A stretch of DNA of 13,386 nucleotides from Flavobacteriales bacterium UBA958 (GTDB lineage Bacteria > Bacteroidota > Bacteroidia > Flavobacteriales_D > Crocinitomicaceae): NCBI GenBank assembly GCA_002293045.1, contig DBCM01000145.1:1-13386 (forward strand). The letters are read 5' to 3'. Made by a program: the position numbers and the translations under genes. Position 1 is the first letter of the stretch; each line of letters starts with the position of its first letter. Positions 1 to 7,838 of this stretch are shown here, in pieces. A model generated the notes under the pieces. It saw only the letters and a program-made list of their open reading frames with translations. It was not told the DNA's origin and did not search any database.

Positions 1-1
1 T

Positions 2-3000
2 CAATCAGTAATAATTACAGAACCCGTTATTTTAACAGCCACATCCACGGAAGTCAATCCGATTCTATGCAATGGCGGTACAGCCAATGTTTCAGTGGTT
101 GCTCAAGGAGGAACATTGCCCTATGTTGGAACTGGGTCATTCAGTGTTGTTGCTGGAACCTATACCTACACCGTAACCGATGGGAATAATTGTTCTGCCT
201 CTACCTCAATTGTTATTACCGAACCGACTATTTTAGGCATAAGCATTACGGGAACTGATGTAACATGTAATGGTTCAGCTAATGGATCAAGTACCTCATC
301 CGTTACTGGAGGCACTCAACCCTACGCATACCTTTGGTCTAATGGTGCCACTACATCATCCATCACTAACTTGACACCTGGTTCATATACCCTAGTAGTC
401 ACAGATACAAACGGATGTTCGGCAAGTGCAACACAACTGATTACAGAACCGATTATTCTCACCGCAACCTCAACTGTTAGCTCGCCAATTTTATGTCAAG
501 GAGGGCAAGGAGTGGTTACGGTTAGTGCGAATGGGGGAACAATTCCTTTCTCAGGTACTGGAACTTATAATGTAAATGCAGGATTCTACACCTATACCGT
601 AACCGATAACAACGGGTGTATTTCGCAAACCAATATTAATGTTTCAGAACCTGCTCAAGTTCAAGCCAATGCGGTAATTAGCCAAGCCATTCTTTGCAAC
701 GGCGGCACAGGACAGATTACCGTAAATGCAATCGGTGGAGTTGGCCCGTATTCAGGAACGGGAGTACAAACCGTAATTGCCGGGAATTATTCGTACATAG
801 TAAGCGATGCGAATAGCTGTACTGATACAGTTAACATTAGCATTACTCAACCTGTGACTCTTGCGGTGATTGTTAATGGAACAAGCCCATTGTGTAATAG
901 CAGCGCCAATGGCTCAGCACTTGCCAATGTGAGTGGCGGAACAGCACCGTACGCATATTTGTGGTCGAATGGAAATACCACCAATACTGCCAATAACTTA
1001 ACTGCCGGTACCTACACGGTTCAGGTAACTGATACCAATGGATGTTCAATTTCAGGAAGTGTAACCTTAACGCAACCAGGAAGTCTAAGTGCCAATTCAA
1101 TCGTTTCTACGCCGATTTTATGCAATGGTGGTGCGGGTCAAGTTCTTATTTCTGCCAACGGTGGTACGGCTCCATATACAGGTGTTGGTTCATTTGTTGC
1201 TTTAAGTGGCACTTCGAATTACACCGTAACAGATGCCAACGGATGTAGCGTAATCACCACCATAAACGTCCCTGAGCCTGCAGCCTTGGTGGCCAACGCT
1301 GCTGTAACTTCTCCAATCAGCTGTTTCGGTGGTACAGGGAATATTTTAGTATCAGCCATTGGTGGTACCCCATCCTATTCAGGAACAGGAAGCTTTCCGG
1401 TTTCAAGCGGCACCTATACGTATCCGGTGACCGATGCCAACGGGTGTTCGACAACCACTACAATCACGATTAACCAACCTGTGGCCCTAGTTGCAAATGC
1501 TGCAATAAGTAATTCAATTTTATGTAACGGCGGCAGCGCTACTGTTTTGGTAAGCGCGGTGGGTGGAACACCAAACTATACAGGAACCGGTAGTTTTTCA
1601 GCATTAGCTGGTATTCAAACCTATACGGTTATTGATGCCAATGGATGTTCAGATAGTGCCACAATCAATGTGATACAGCCGGTGGCTTTATCAAGCATCA
1701 TTTCAAGCCAAAATGTGTCGTGTAATGGATTGAACAATGGTTCTGCACTTGCCTTGGCCAATGGAGGAACACCAAACTATACCTATGCATGGAGTAACGG
1801 CGGATCAACTGCACTCATTTCAAATTTAGCACCTGGTGTATATAACGTTATTGTAACTGACGCTAATGGTTGTACAAGTAATTCCAGTGTTACCATATCG
1901 GAACCCACCGTACTCACGAGCGCGGTAGTACAAACCAGTAATATTGCATGCTTCGGTGGGACAGGAACTGTATTTATTTCAGCCAATGGAGGAACTGGTC
2001 CTTATGTCGGAACGGGATCTCAAACGGTTGTAGCAGGCAATCAAACATTCACCGTAACGGATGCAAATGGGTGTACATCCAATGCTTCAATATCCATTTC
2101 TCAACCAACGCAATTGGTTGCAATAGCCACTCAAACCTCTCCGATTTTGTGTTTTGGTGGACAAGCCACGGTCGCGATCATTGGAACGGGTGGTACAGGC
2201 GCTTACAGCGGAACAGGCTCTGTAAACTCATTTGCTGGAAGCAATTCATACACCATTCAAGATGCGAATGGATGTTCTGCCTCAACCGTGTTGTTGATTA
2301 CACAACCGACGGCAGTCTCCGCAAATTTTAGTAATACTGGTGTAACCTGTTTTGGATTAAGTAATGGAAGTTCTACCGCTGCCGTAGCGGGTGGAACACC
2401 GGGATATACCTATTTATGGAATACCGGTTCAACAACAACATCCATCAACAATCAACCGGCAGGAACCTATACCCTTCAAGTAACCGATGCAAACGGATGT
2501 ATCTTCAATTTAAATTCCACCATAACTCAACCAGCTCCTATTGTTGCAACGGCAAATATTATTTTACCAATCGCATGTTTTGGGGGGCAAGCTATTGTAC
2601 TCGTTAACGGCGCAGGAGGAACACCAGGATACAGTGGGAATGGAACATTTAATGAATTTGCTGGAACGTATACATATGTGTTAACCGATCAAAATGGATG
2701 TATCGATTCAACAACTATTACAGTGACACAACCGGCCGCGTTTACCGCGGTTGCAAGCATAACCTCACCCATCGCCTGCAATGGTGGTCAAGCTACGGTT
2801 ATTGTAAGTGCAAACGGTGGAGTAGCCCCTTTCACAGGAACTGGAACATTTGTGGTTTCTGCAGGTACATACACATACACCCTAACAGATGCGAACGGAT
2901 GTGTAGCCACCACAACCATCAATGTCACGCAGCCAGCCGCCCTCGTACTCAGTGCTACCCTTGTAAATCCCATTCTATGTCACGGAGATAGCGCTTTAAT

Positions 3001-6000
3001 CACGATTGGTGCCTCAGGAGGTTCTCCAGCATATTCGGGCGTTGGAAACTACCTGGTACCAGCAGGAAATTATACATACTACGTATCCGATGTAAATGGT
3101 TGTAATGACTCCATACAAATTCAAGTTACGCAACCTGCATTGCTTACAAGTTCTGTTTCGTCGACAAACGTTACTTGTAACGGAGCAAATGATGGAAGCG
3201 CCATTGTATTTTATTCCGGAGGAACAGCCCCACTCTCTGTACTTTGGTCTAATGGATCTACTCTCAATAGCATTTCTAACTTAACTCCGGGGAATTATAG
3301 CGTTGCTGTTACCGATGCCAATGGATGTCAAAATGTACAGAATATAACGATCACACAACCCAATGTACTTGTTGCATCTGCCCTTGAAACTGTTCCAATC
3401 GCTTGTTTTAATGGAAATGCTACCGTAGTAGTAAGTGCAACAGGTGGAACAAATCCTTACGTTGGCACAGGAACCTTCTTCCCAACGGCTGGTGTTTATA
3501 ATTATGTCATAACCGATGCTCAAGGTTGCGTGGACACCGCGAACATTACCATCTCTCAACCTCCAATACTCACTGCTACAGCAACTGTAATTAATCCTAT
3601 TGCGTGTTTTGGTGGACAAGCTACGGTTGATGTGATTGCAACGGGTGGTGTTGCACCCTATACTGGAACAGGTATCATCAATGTTTCTGCCGGCAATCAA
3701 TCCATAACTGTTACCGATGCCAATGGATGTGCCTTTGTGATTTCGCTCTTCATTAGTCAACCTACCCAATTATTTTCGAGCATAAGTGCTCAAAATGTGA
3801 GTTGTTTTAATGCGGGTAATGGAAGTGCAACAGTTATCCCTACAGGAGGTACGCCAGGTTATCAGTACCTTTGGTCTACGGGAGATACTTTGGCTACTAC
3901 TAATAATCTCGTACCGGGCTTGTATAGTGTAACCGTTACTGATACAAATGGGTGTCAAACCACCAACCAAATAACGATTACCCAGCCGAATCAATTGGTT
4001 GCAAGTTCAAGCATCAGTTCACCGATATTCTGTTTCGGTGGAAATGCAACCGTAGACGTCAGCGCTATTGGAGGCACACAACCGTACACAGGAACAGGTT
4101 CATTCTTGCAAAGTGCAGGTACGCAAACCTATTATGTCACCGACGGAAATGGATGTATTGATTCAACAACAATTACCGTTACTCAACCCAATCAACTGGT
4201 GGCATCCGTAATTCAAACAAGCAATATTCTTTGTTTTGGTGGTACTGCCACTGTTGATGTGAGTGCCCTTGGTGGTACCGTAGCATATAACGGAATCGGT
4301 ACGTTTACCGTAAGTGCCGGCTGGAATAATTTCAGTGTAACCGATAACTATGGTTGCCTTGATACCACCTCTATTTATATCACCCAACCGACCTTACTCG
4401 TTGCCAACGCTGTTCTTGTTTCACCTGTACTTTGTAACGGTGGGAATGCAGTAATTAACATTAGTGCATCCGGAGGAACCCCGGGATATGTTGGACAAGG
4501 AAACGTGACCGTAATTGCGGGTACATACAGCTACACGGTTTCTGATACCAATGGATGTATTGCAAACACCACAATCACGGTGGTTCAACCGAATCCTTTA
4601 CAGGCTATCGCCAATATTACATCTCCGATTGTTTGTAACGCAGGTACGGGGGTCATTACCGTAAGTGGAACCGGTGGTACTGCTCCGTACACCGGATCGG
4701 GAACTTTCACCGTTCCAGCAGGAACCTACACTTACTCACTTGTTGACGCAAATGGCTGCTCATCCGCTGTTACCATTACGATCACTCAACCGCCTGTATT
4801 GTCATTAAGTTTAACCCAAACCAATGTGAATTGTAACGGTTTTGCTACTGGGGCTATTACAGCAAATCCGGCAGGTGGGCAAGGACCATATACCTATTTA
4901 TGGAGTAATAACCAAACTACTCAAACCGTTTCCAACTTACTCGCTGGGGCGTATAGTGTGGTTGTAACGGATAACTTGGGTTGTACGATAAATGGTAACA
5001 CGACGATAACGCAACCTTTGGCACCCATTCTTCTTCAGGAATCACATACCAATATTTTGTGTTTTGGAAATAACACAGGTTCCATTGATTTATCCGTGAG
5101 CGGTGGTACCTCGCCGTATACGTATAGCTGGAGCAACAGTTCCACAACCCAAGACATCCAAAATTTAATCGCGGGAACATATAATGTCACGGTAACGGAT
5201 GCGAATGGTTGTATTGCCGTTATGAGCATCGTCGTAACTCAACCTGCCTTCCCACTCACCGTAGGCTATACCGTTACTAATGTATCTTGCTTTGGGTATA
5301 CCGATGGAGCGATTGATGTAACACCTCAAGGAGGCACAGGCCCTTTCACTTATTTTTGGACCACAGGTCAATCCAGTGAGGATTTGAATAACATTCCGCC
5401 GGGCCAATACATCGTAGCCATAACCGATGCCAATAACTGTGTAAGCTCAGCACAAATTACGGTTACCCAACCGCTAGCTCCATTGAGTGCCACTATATCA
5501 CAAGTACCTGTTAGTTGTTATGGATATAATGATGGACAACTCACAGCAAATACCCTAGGAGGCACCGCCCCATACAGTTACGTGTGGACTCCTACGGGAC
5601 AAACCGGAAATACCGCCAACTCATTATACCCAGGAACATATGTAGTAAACATTACCGACGCTAACGGCTGTACCGCCACAGCAACGGATGTATTGTCAAC
5701 TCCGCCGCCATTTATTGCAGCATTCAATGTAAATGACAACGTGGTTTGTTTACCTTCCAATGTTACGTTCACCAATTCTAGCATAGGAAATTACGCAACT
5801 TCTTTATGGACTTTTTCTAACGGCTTAACCTTTTCCTCCAACCAATTCAGTCTCGACTTGAATACTGTGGGATGTCTGGATGTCACCTTACTGGTAACTA
5901 ACACCAATGGGTGTACCTCCGATACAACAATTTCCAACGCTGTATGTGTTGTCCCTGGACCAAGCGCTGCATTCTCAACCTCAACCCCTGAAGTGGACTT

Positions 6001-6490
6001 TACTACAGGAGGCATTGACTTCATTAATAATTCCCAAAATTATATTGGTTCAGTATGGGAATTTGGGGATGGAGGAACCTCAACACAAGATAATCCAAGT
6101 TACTTCTATCCGTCGTCTACCATCGCAGATTACAATGTCATGTTAGTAGTTTATGATGCTAATGGATGCACCGATACGGCATATAGTGTTGTTCAAAGTA
6201 TAGATGTAGTGAGACTCACCGTTCCAAATGCATTCACACCGAATGGAGATGGATTAAACGATGTATTTACTCCTGTAATTAGTAATGCCGACCAAGTGAA
6301 ATACTACCGCTTTGAAGTATACAATCGGTGGGGTCAGTTGATCTTTGAAAGTAATAAACCTGGTGAAGGGTGGGACGGTAAATACAAAGGTAAACTTGCT
6401 CAGTTTGGTGCTTATAACTGGAAAGTTAGTTACGATGTTCCCGATCAGGATTCCGTTGATGCAAATGGGCACGTGACCTTAGTCAAGTAA
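2..6490 (+). CDS. Giant SprB-repeat surface protein with T9SS type B sorting domain (5'-truncated by window edge)
   Basis: The frame is open from position 2 with no start in view; the GTG at 95 is just an internal Val codon of a repeat, so the real start lies upstream. The visible 2162 codons encode 27 tandem SprB-type repeats (26-5704), two PKD-like domains (5705 to about 6208) and a CHU_C / gliding-motility-associated C-terminal domain (about 6218-6487, beginning VPNAFTPNGDGLNDVF). By family knowledge, such proteins cross the outer membrane through the type IX secretion system and act as cell-surface adhesins; SprB of Flavobacterium johnsoniae is the gliding adhesin. Each repeat carries two cysteines. 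No Lys or Arg occurs before the Arg codon at 6212. It could be SprB itself or one of several SprB-like paralogues, so no gene symbol is given. The final 12 bases overlap the convergent gene. No PorP/SprF-like partner gene follows it. Confidence 0.93.
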   Translation, partial: QSVIITEPVILTATSTEVNPILCNGGTANVSVVAQGGTLPYVGTGSFSVVAGTYTYTVTDGNNCSASTSIVITEPTILGISITGTDVTCNGSANGSSTSSVTGGTQPYAYLWSNGATTSSITNLTPGSYTLVVTDTNGCSASATQLITEPIILTATSTVSSPILCQGGQGVVTVSANGGTIPFSGTGTYNVNAGFYTYTVTDNNGCISQTNINVSEPAQVQANAVISQAILCNGGTGQITVNAIGGVGPYSGTGVQTVIAGNYSYIVSDANSCTDTVNISITQPVTLAVIVNGTSPLCNSSANGSALANVSGGTAPYAYLWSNGNTTNTANNLTAGTYTVQVTDTNGCSISGSVTLTQPGSLSANSIVSTPILCNGGAGQVLISANGGTAPYTGVGSFVALSGTSNYTVTDANGCSVITTINVPEPAALVANAAVTSPISCFGGTGNILVSAIGGTPSYSGTGSFPVSSGTYTYPVTDANGCSTTTTITINQPVALVANAAISNSILCNGGSATVLVSAVGGTPNYTGTGSFSALAGIQTYTVIDANGCSDSATINVIQPVALSSIISSQNVSCNGLNNGSALALANGGTPNYTYAWSNGGSTALISNLAPGVYNVIVTDANGCTSNSSVTISEPTVLTSAVVQTSNIACFGGTGTVFISANGGTGPYVGTGSQTVVAGNQTFTVTDANGCTSNASISISQPTQLVAIATQTSPILCFGGQATVAIIGTGGTGAYSGTGSVNSFAGSNSYTIQDANGCSASTVLLITQPTAVSANFSNTGVTCFGLSNGSSTAAVAGGTPGYTYLWNTGSTTTSINNQPAGTYTLQVTDANGCIFNLNSTITQPAPIVATANIILPIACFGGQAIVLVNGAGGTPGYSGNGTFNEFAGTYTYVLTDQNGCIDSTTITVTQPAAFTAVASITSPIACNGGQATVIVSANGGVAPFTGTGTFVVSAGTYTYTLTDANGCVATTTINVTQPAALVLSATLVNPILCHGDSALITIGASGGSPAYSGVGNYLVPAGNYTYYVSDVNGCNDSIQIQVTQPALLTSSVSSTNVTCNGANDGSAIVFYSGGTAPLSVLWSNGSTLNSISNLTPGNYSVAVTDANGCQNVQNITITQPNVLVASALETVPIACFNGNATVVVSATGGTNPYVGTGTFFPTAGVYNYVITDAQGCVDTANITISQPPILTATATVINPIACFGGQATVDVIATGGVAPYTGTGIINVSAGNQSITVTDANGCAFVISLFISQPTQLFSSISAQNVSCFNAGNGSATVIPTGGTPGYQYLWSTGDTLATTNNLVPGLYSVTVTDTNGCQTTNQITITQPNQLVASSSISSPIFCFGGNATVDVSAIGGTQPYTGTGSFLQSAGTQTYYVTDGNGCIDSTTITVTQPNQLVASVIQTSNILCFGGTATVDVSALGGTVAYNGIGTFTVSAGWNNFSVTDNYGCLDTTSIYITQPTLLVANAVLVSPVLCNGGNAVINISASGGTPGYVGQGNVTVIAGTYSYTVSDTNGCIANTTITVVQPNPLQAIANITSPIVCNAGTGVITVSGTGGTAPYTGSGTFTVPAGTYTYSLVDANGCSSAVTITITQPPVLSLSLTQTNVNCNGFATGAITANPAGGQGPYTYLWSNNQTTQTVSNLLAGAYSVVVTDNLGCTINGNTTITQPLAPILLQESHTNILCFGNNTGSIDLSVSGGTSPYTYSWSNSSTTQDIQNLIAGTYNVTVTDANGCIAVMSIVVTQPAFPLTVGYTVTNVSCFGYTDGAIDVTPQGGTGPFTYFWTTGQSSEDLNNIPPGQYIVAITDANNCVSSAQITVTQPLAPLSATISQVPVSCYGYNDGQLTANTLGGTAPYSYVWTPTGQTGNTANSLYPGTYVVNITDANGCTATATDVLSTPPPFIAAFNVNDNVVCLPSNVTFTNSSIGNYATSLWTFSNGLTFSSNQFSLDLNTVGCLDVTLLVTNTNGCTSDTTISNAVCVVPGPSAAFSTSTPEVDFTTGGIDFINNSQNYIGSVWEFGDGGTSTQDNPSYFYPSSTIADYNVMLVVYDANGCTDTAYSVVQSIDVVRLTVPNAFTPNGDGLNDVFTPVISNADQVKYYRFEVYNRWGQLIFESNKPGEGWDGKYKGKLAQFGAYNWKVSYDVPDQDSVDANGHVTLVK
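26..5704 (+). repeat. Tandem array of 27 SprB-type repeats in two length classes
   Basis: Units were delimited by hand, each ending in a (T/S)QP, EP or TP motif. Type A is 67 residues (201 bp), with ILCNGG or a variant near residue 15, GGTxPYxGTG in the middle, and TDANGC near residue 56. Type B is 75 residues (225 bp), has the canonical PYxYLWSNG and NLxPGxY motifs, and carries its cysteines near residues 14 and 64. The order is A B AA B AAA B AA B AAA B AA B AAAA BBBB. Type B units start at 227, 854, 1682, 2309, 3137, 3764, 4793, 5018, 5246 and 5474; all other units are type A. Every unit through number 24 is exactly 67 or 75 residues, while the last three are 76, 76 and 77. The residues before position 26 end in TEP and belong to a further unit cut off by the window edge. 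Confidence 0.9.
227..3988 (+). repeat. Higher-order repeat, period 1455 bp (seven units: five type A, two type B)
   Basis: Type B units recur with alternating spacings of three and four units. The starts 227, 1682 and 3137 are each 1455 bp apart, as are 854, 2309 and 3764. 1455 bp equals five 201-bp plus two 225-bp units. Equivalent units share some details: those at 2309 and 3764 both have a CF motif and GGTPGY, and those at 2108 and 3563 share CFGGQATV. This suggests that whole seven-unit blocks were duplicated, although separate unit duplications giving the same pattern cannot be excluded without pairwise alignments. Confidence 0.65.
5705..6208 (+). other. Two PKD-like domains between the repeat array and the sorting domain
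   Basis: This is a domain region of the giant protein, not a separate gene. The first module (5705 to about 5962) opens with a PPFIAAF strand and contains a diverged LWTFSNG in place of the usual PKD core. The second (about 5963-6208) opens with SAAF and contains WEFGDGGTST at 6056 followed by NPSYFYP, the classic PKD signature, then a VYDANGC strand. Such modules are common next to CHU_C domains in Bacteroidota surface proteins and probably act as a rigid spacer. Confidence 0.75.
6218..6487 (+). other. CHU_C / gliding-motility C-terminal domain (T9SS type B sorting signal)
   Basis: This stretch encodes the last 90 residues of the giant protein. It begins TVPNAFTPNGDGLNDVF, continues with YRFEVYNRWGQLIFES and GEGWDGKYKGK, and ends in a terminal strand with GHVTLVK. 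This order (PNxFTPNGDGxND, then YNRWGxxxF, then WDGxxxG) is the hallmark of TIGR04131-type domains, which direct export through the type IX system. It is the only Lys/Arg-containing part of the visible protein. Confidence 0.92.
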
Positions 6491-7792
6491 TTTCTCGGTA
6501 TATAAAAATCGTTTTTGAATCGATTCAAACGGTCGATAAATGTAGTATGCGTTCCCATTATGAACACGTATTTTCTCCACGTACTTATGATAAATGCGAT
6601 GCTTAGTTTGAATACGCCCTGTTCGTAAATCAATCTTTCCCAAGAAACTTATCCCGTCTTTTTCAAAAACAGCATAAAGCGATTGAGTCGCATTATCCTT
6701 TAATATGATGCGCTTCCAACCTGTTTTCTCCTTGTGATAATGAAACAATAAGGGCATAGAACGCAGCTCTTGCCCAAAGGCGTTGTACACAGAAATAAGG
6801 TCCGTTTGAAAATTCAAGACATATATACTGTCACGAACCTTAAATAAGGGCGCAAAGGGAACCTTGTAATAAATCGATTGTGTAAAATAGGTGGCCCCCA
6901 CCCATATTTGGGCATCCACTCCTGTTTCTATTTCTTTTTGTTTCGCCCATAAACGCGTTCGAACATCTACCCACTTATATTCGGATCGATATAATTCCAT
7001 CATCAAGGGGTCTTCCACATGAATGAGTTTACGATACGAAGAATCGATGCGGTCGAGGCTGAAATAATCGAAAGCCGGATAGTACTCATTGAAGTTAGAA
7101 AAAAATAATTTACTGGTAGTGGTATCTACAATGGGTAAAATATAATCCAAAAAATATTCCTTGGGTATGTTGTAGAGGCTGAGCGAATCGCCTTGAACAG
7201 CAACATGAAACACCTCTTCTTGGCATATGACATGTATATTATCTCGGTAGTCTTTAATCAAATTTATTCCGATTCCTTGCACGGAAATACTGTCTTTTAT
7301 CCTATTCCCATCGTACCATAATATAGCATTTTTGTGCCCAGAACGCTTTGGATAGACTAGCAATACATAGTCGCCATGCTCGGTGAGCTCAAAGTCTGCC
7401 ACATGAAATTCTGTTGATTTAAAAACGGTATCCGGTATACCCGGTGCCTTAATCACCACCTGATTCATAGATTGCCATTTTATAGGCTTTAACATCAACT
7501 TGACATGAATCGTATCCTCGCTATCCCGAAGCACTGCTTGTCGATAACTTACGGGTTCATACATCGGATGCTCTGAACTGATGTAAAAGGCTTCCGAAAA
7601 ATCACTCCACGCGAAATGAGAACATCCAGTATAATTGGTGCGTTTACTTTGCGTAGAATCCCCCATAGAAATGCTTAGGCTAACATTTGCTACAGGCTCC
7701 AATGAATTTCTATCCAGACACGTTACAGCAATATGCTGTGCCATGAGGATATTAACAGAAAGCAATACTAATAAAAAAGAGATGAACTTCAA
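6479..7792 (-). CDS. Secreted protein with CarboxypepD_reg-like N-terminus and probable beta-propeller, function unknown
   Basis: The protein has 437 residues. Residues 1-19 form a signal peptide (MKF, a hydrophobic run, then MAQ), with cleavage likely around residues 18-20. The start is TTG at 7792: the frame has a stop four codons upstream and no ATG before residue 17, which would destroy the signal peptide. Residues about 21-102 resemble the carboxypeptidase regulatory-like beta-sandwich found at the N-terminus of many Bacteroidota secreted proteins, and residues 108-115 (SMNQVVIK) resemble the short strand that often follows it. The rest shows repeated blade-like segments, for example DSIYVLNFQTDLISVYNAFG (321-340) and SLYAVFEKDG to TGRIQ (371-395), suggesting a beta-propeller. 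No sorting domain, lipobox or catalytic motif is visible, so it may be periplasmic or surface-associated. It lies 46 bp downstream of ilvE and overlaps the giant gene by 12 bp. Confidence 0.8.
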   Translation of the reverse strand: MKFISFLLVLLSVNILMAQHIAVTCLDRNSLEPVANVSLSISMGDSTQSKRTNYTGCSHFAWSDFSEAFYISSEHPMYEPVSYRQAVLRDSEDTIHVKLMLKPIKWQSMNQVVIKAPGIPDTVFKSTEFHVADFELTEHGDYVLLVYPKRSGHKNAILWYDGNRIKDSISVQGIGINLIKDYRDNIHVICQEEVFHVAVQGDSLSLYNIPKEYFLDYILPIVDTTTSKLFFSNFNEYYPAFDYFSLDRIDSSYRKLIHVEDPLMMELYRSEYKWVDVRTRLWAKQKEIETGVDAQIWVGATYFTQSIYYKVPFAPLFKVRDSIYVLNFQTDLISVYNAFGQELRSMPLLFHYHKEKTGWKRIILKDNATQSLYAVFEKDGISFLGKIDLRTGRIQTKHRIYHKYVEKIRVHNGNAYYIYRPFESIQKRFLYTEKLLD

Positions 7793-7838
7793 GATGCTAC
7801 TTTATGTGGACTAACGCCAAAGCACTAGAAATAAAACC

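Noticed and set aside
95..97. GTG at 95 as the start of the giant gene.
   Set aside because: The frame is open from position 2, and the upstream residues form a normal repeat N-terminus (unit 1 begins at 26), so this codon is an internal valine.
26..5704. The regular repeats as a CRISPR array or a non-coding minisatellite.
   Set aside because: Units are 201-231 bp, diverged at the DNA level, keep one reading frame throughout and encode a known extracellular repeat family.
873..6146. Many additional open frames on both strands inside the giant gene, such as 1948-2331 (+), 3281-3769 (-) and 4163-4387 (-).
   Set aside because: They are shadows of the repeat-coding frame. Their translations are low-complexity, rich in Trp, Cys, Arg and His, with no domain features, and they recur because the underlying DNA repeats.
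2..6490. Naming the giant gene sprB.
   Set aside because: SprB-type repeats and a type B sorting domain occur in several paralogues per genome; without the N-terminus and a neighbouring sprF, orthology cannot be claimed.
7811..7828. Short hairpin in the ilvE to secreted-gene spacer (minus-strand CTAGTGC, loop TTTG, GCGTTAG).
   Set aside because: The 7-bp stem needs two G-T wobbles and has no T-tract after it, so it does not support a terminator or a riboswitch; it could easily arise by chance.
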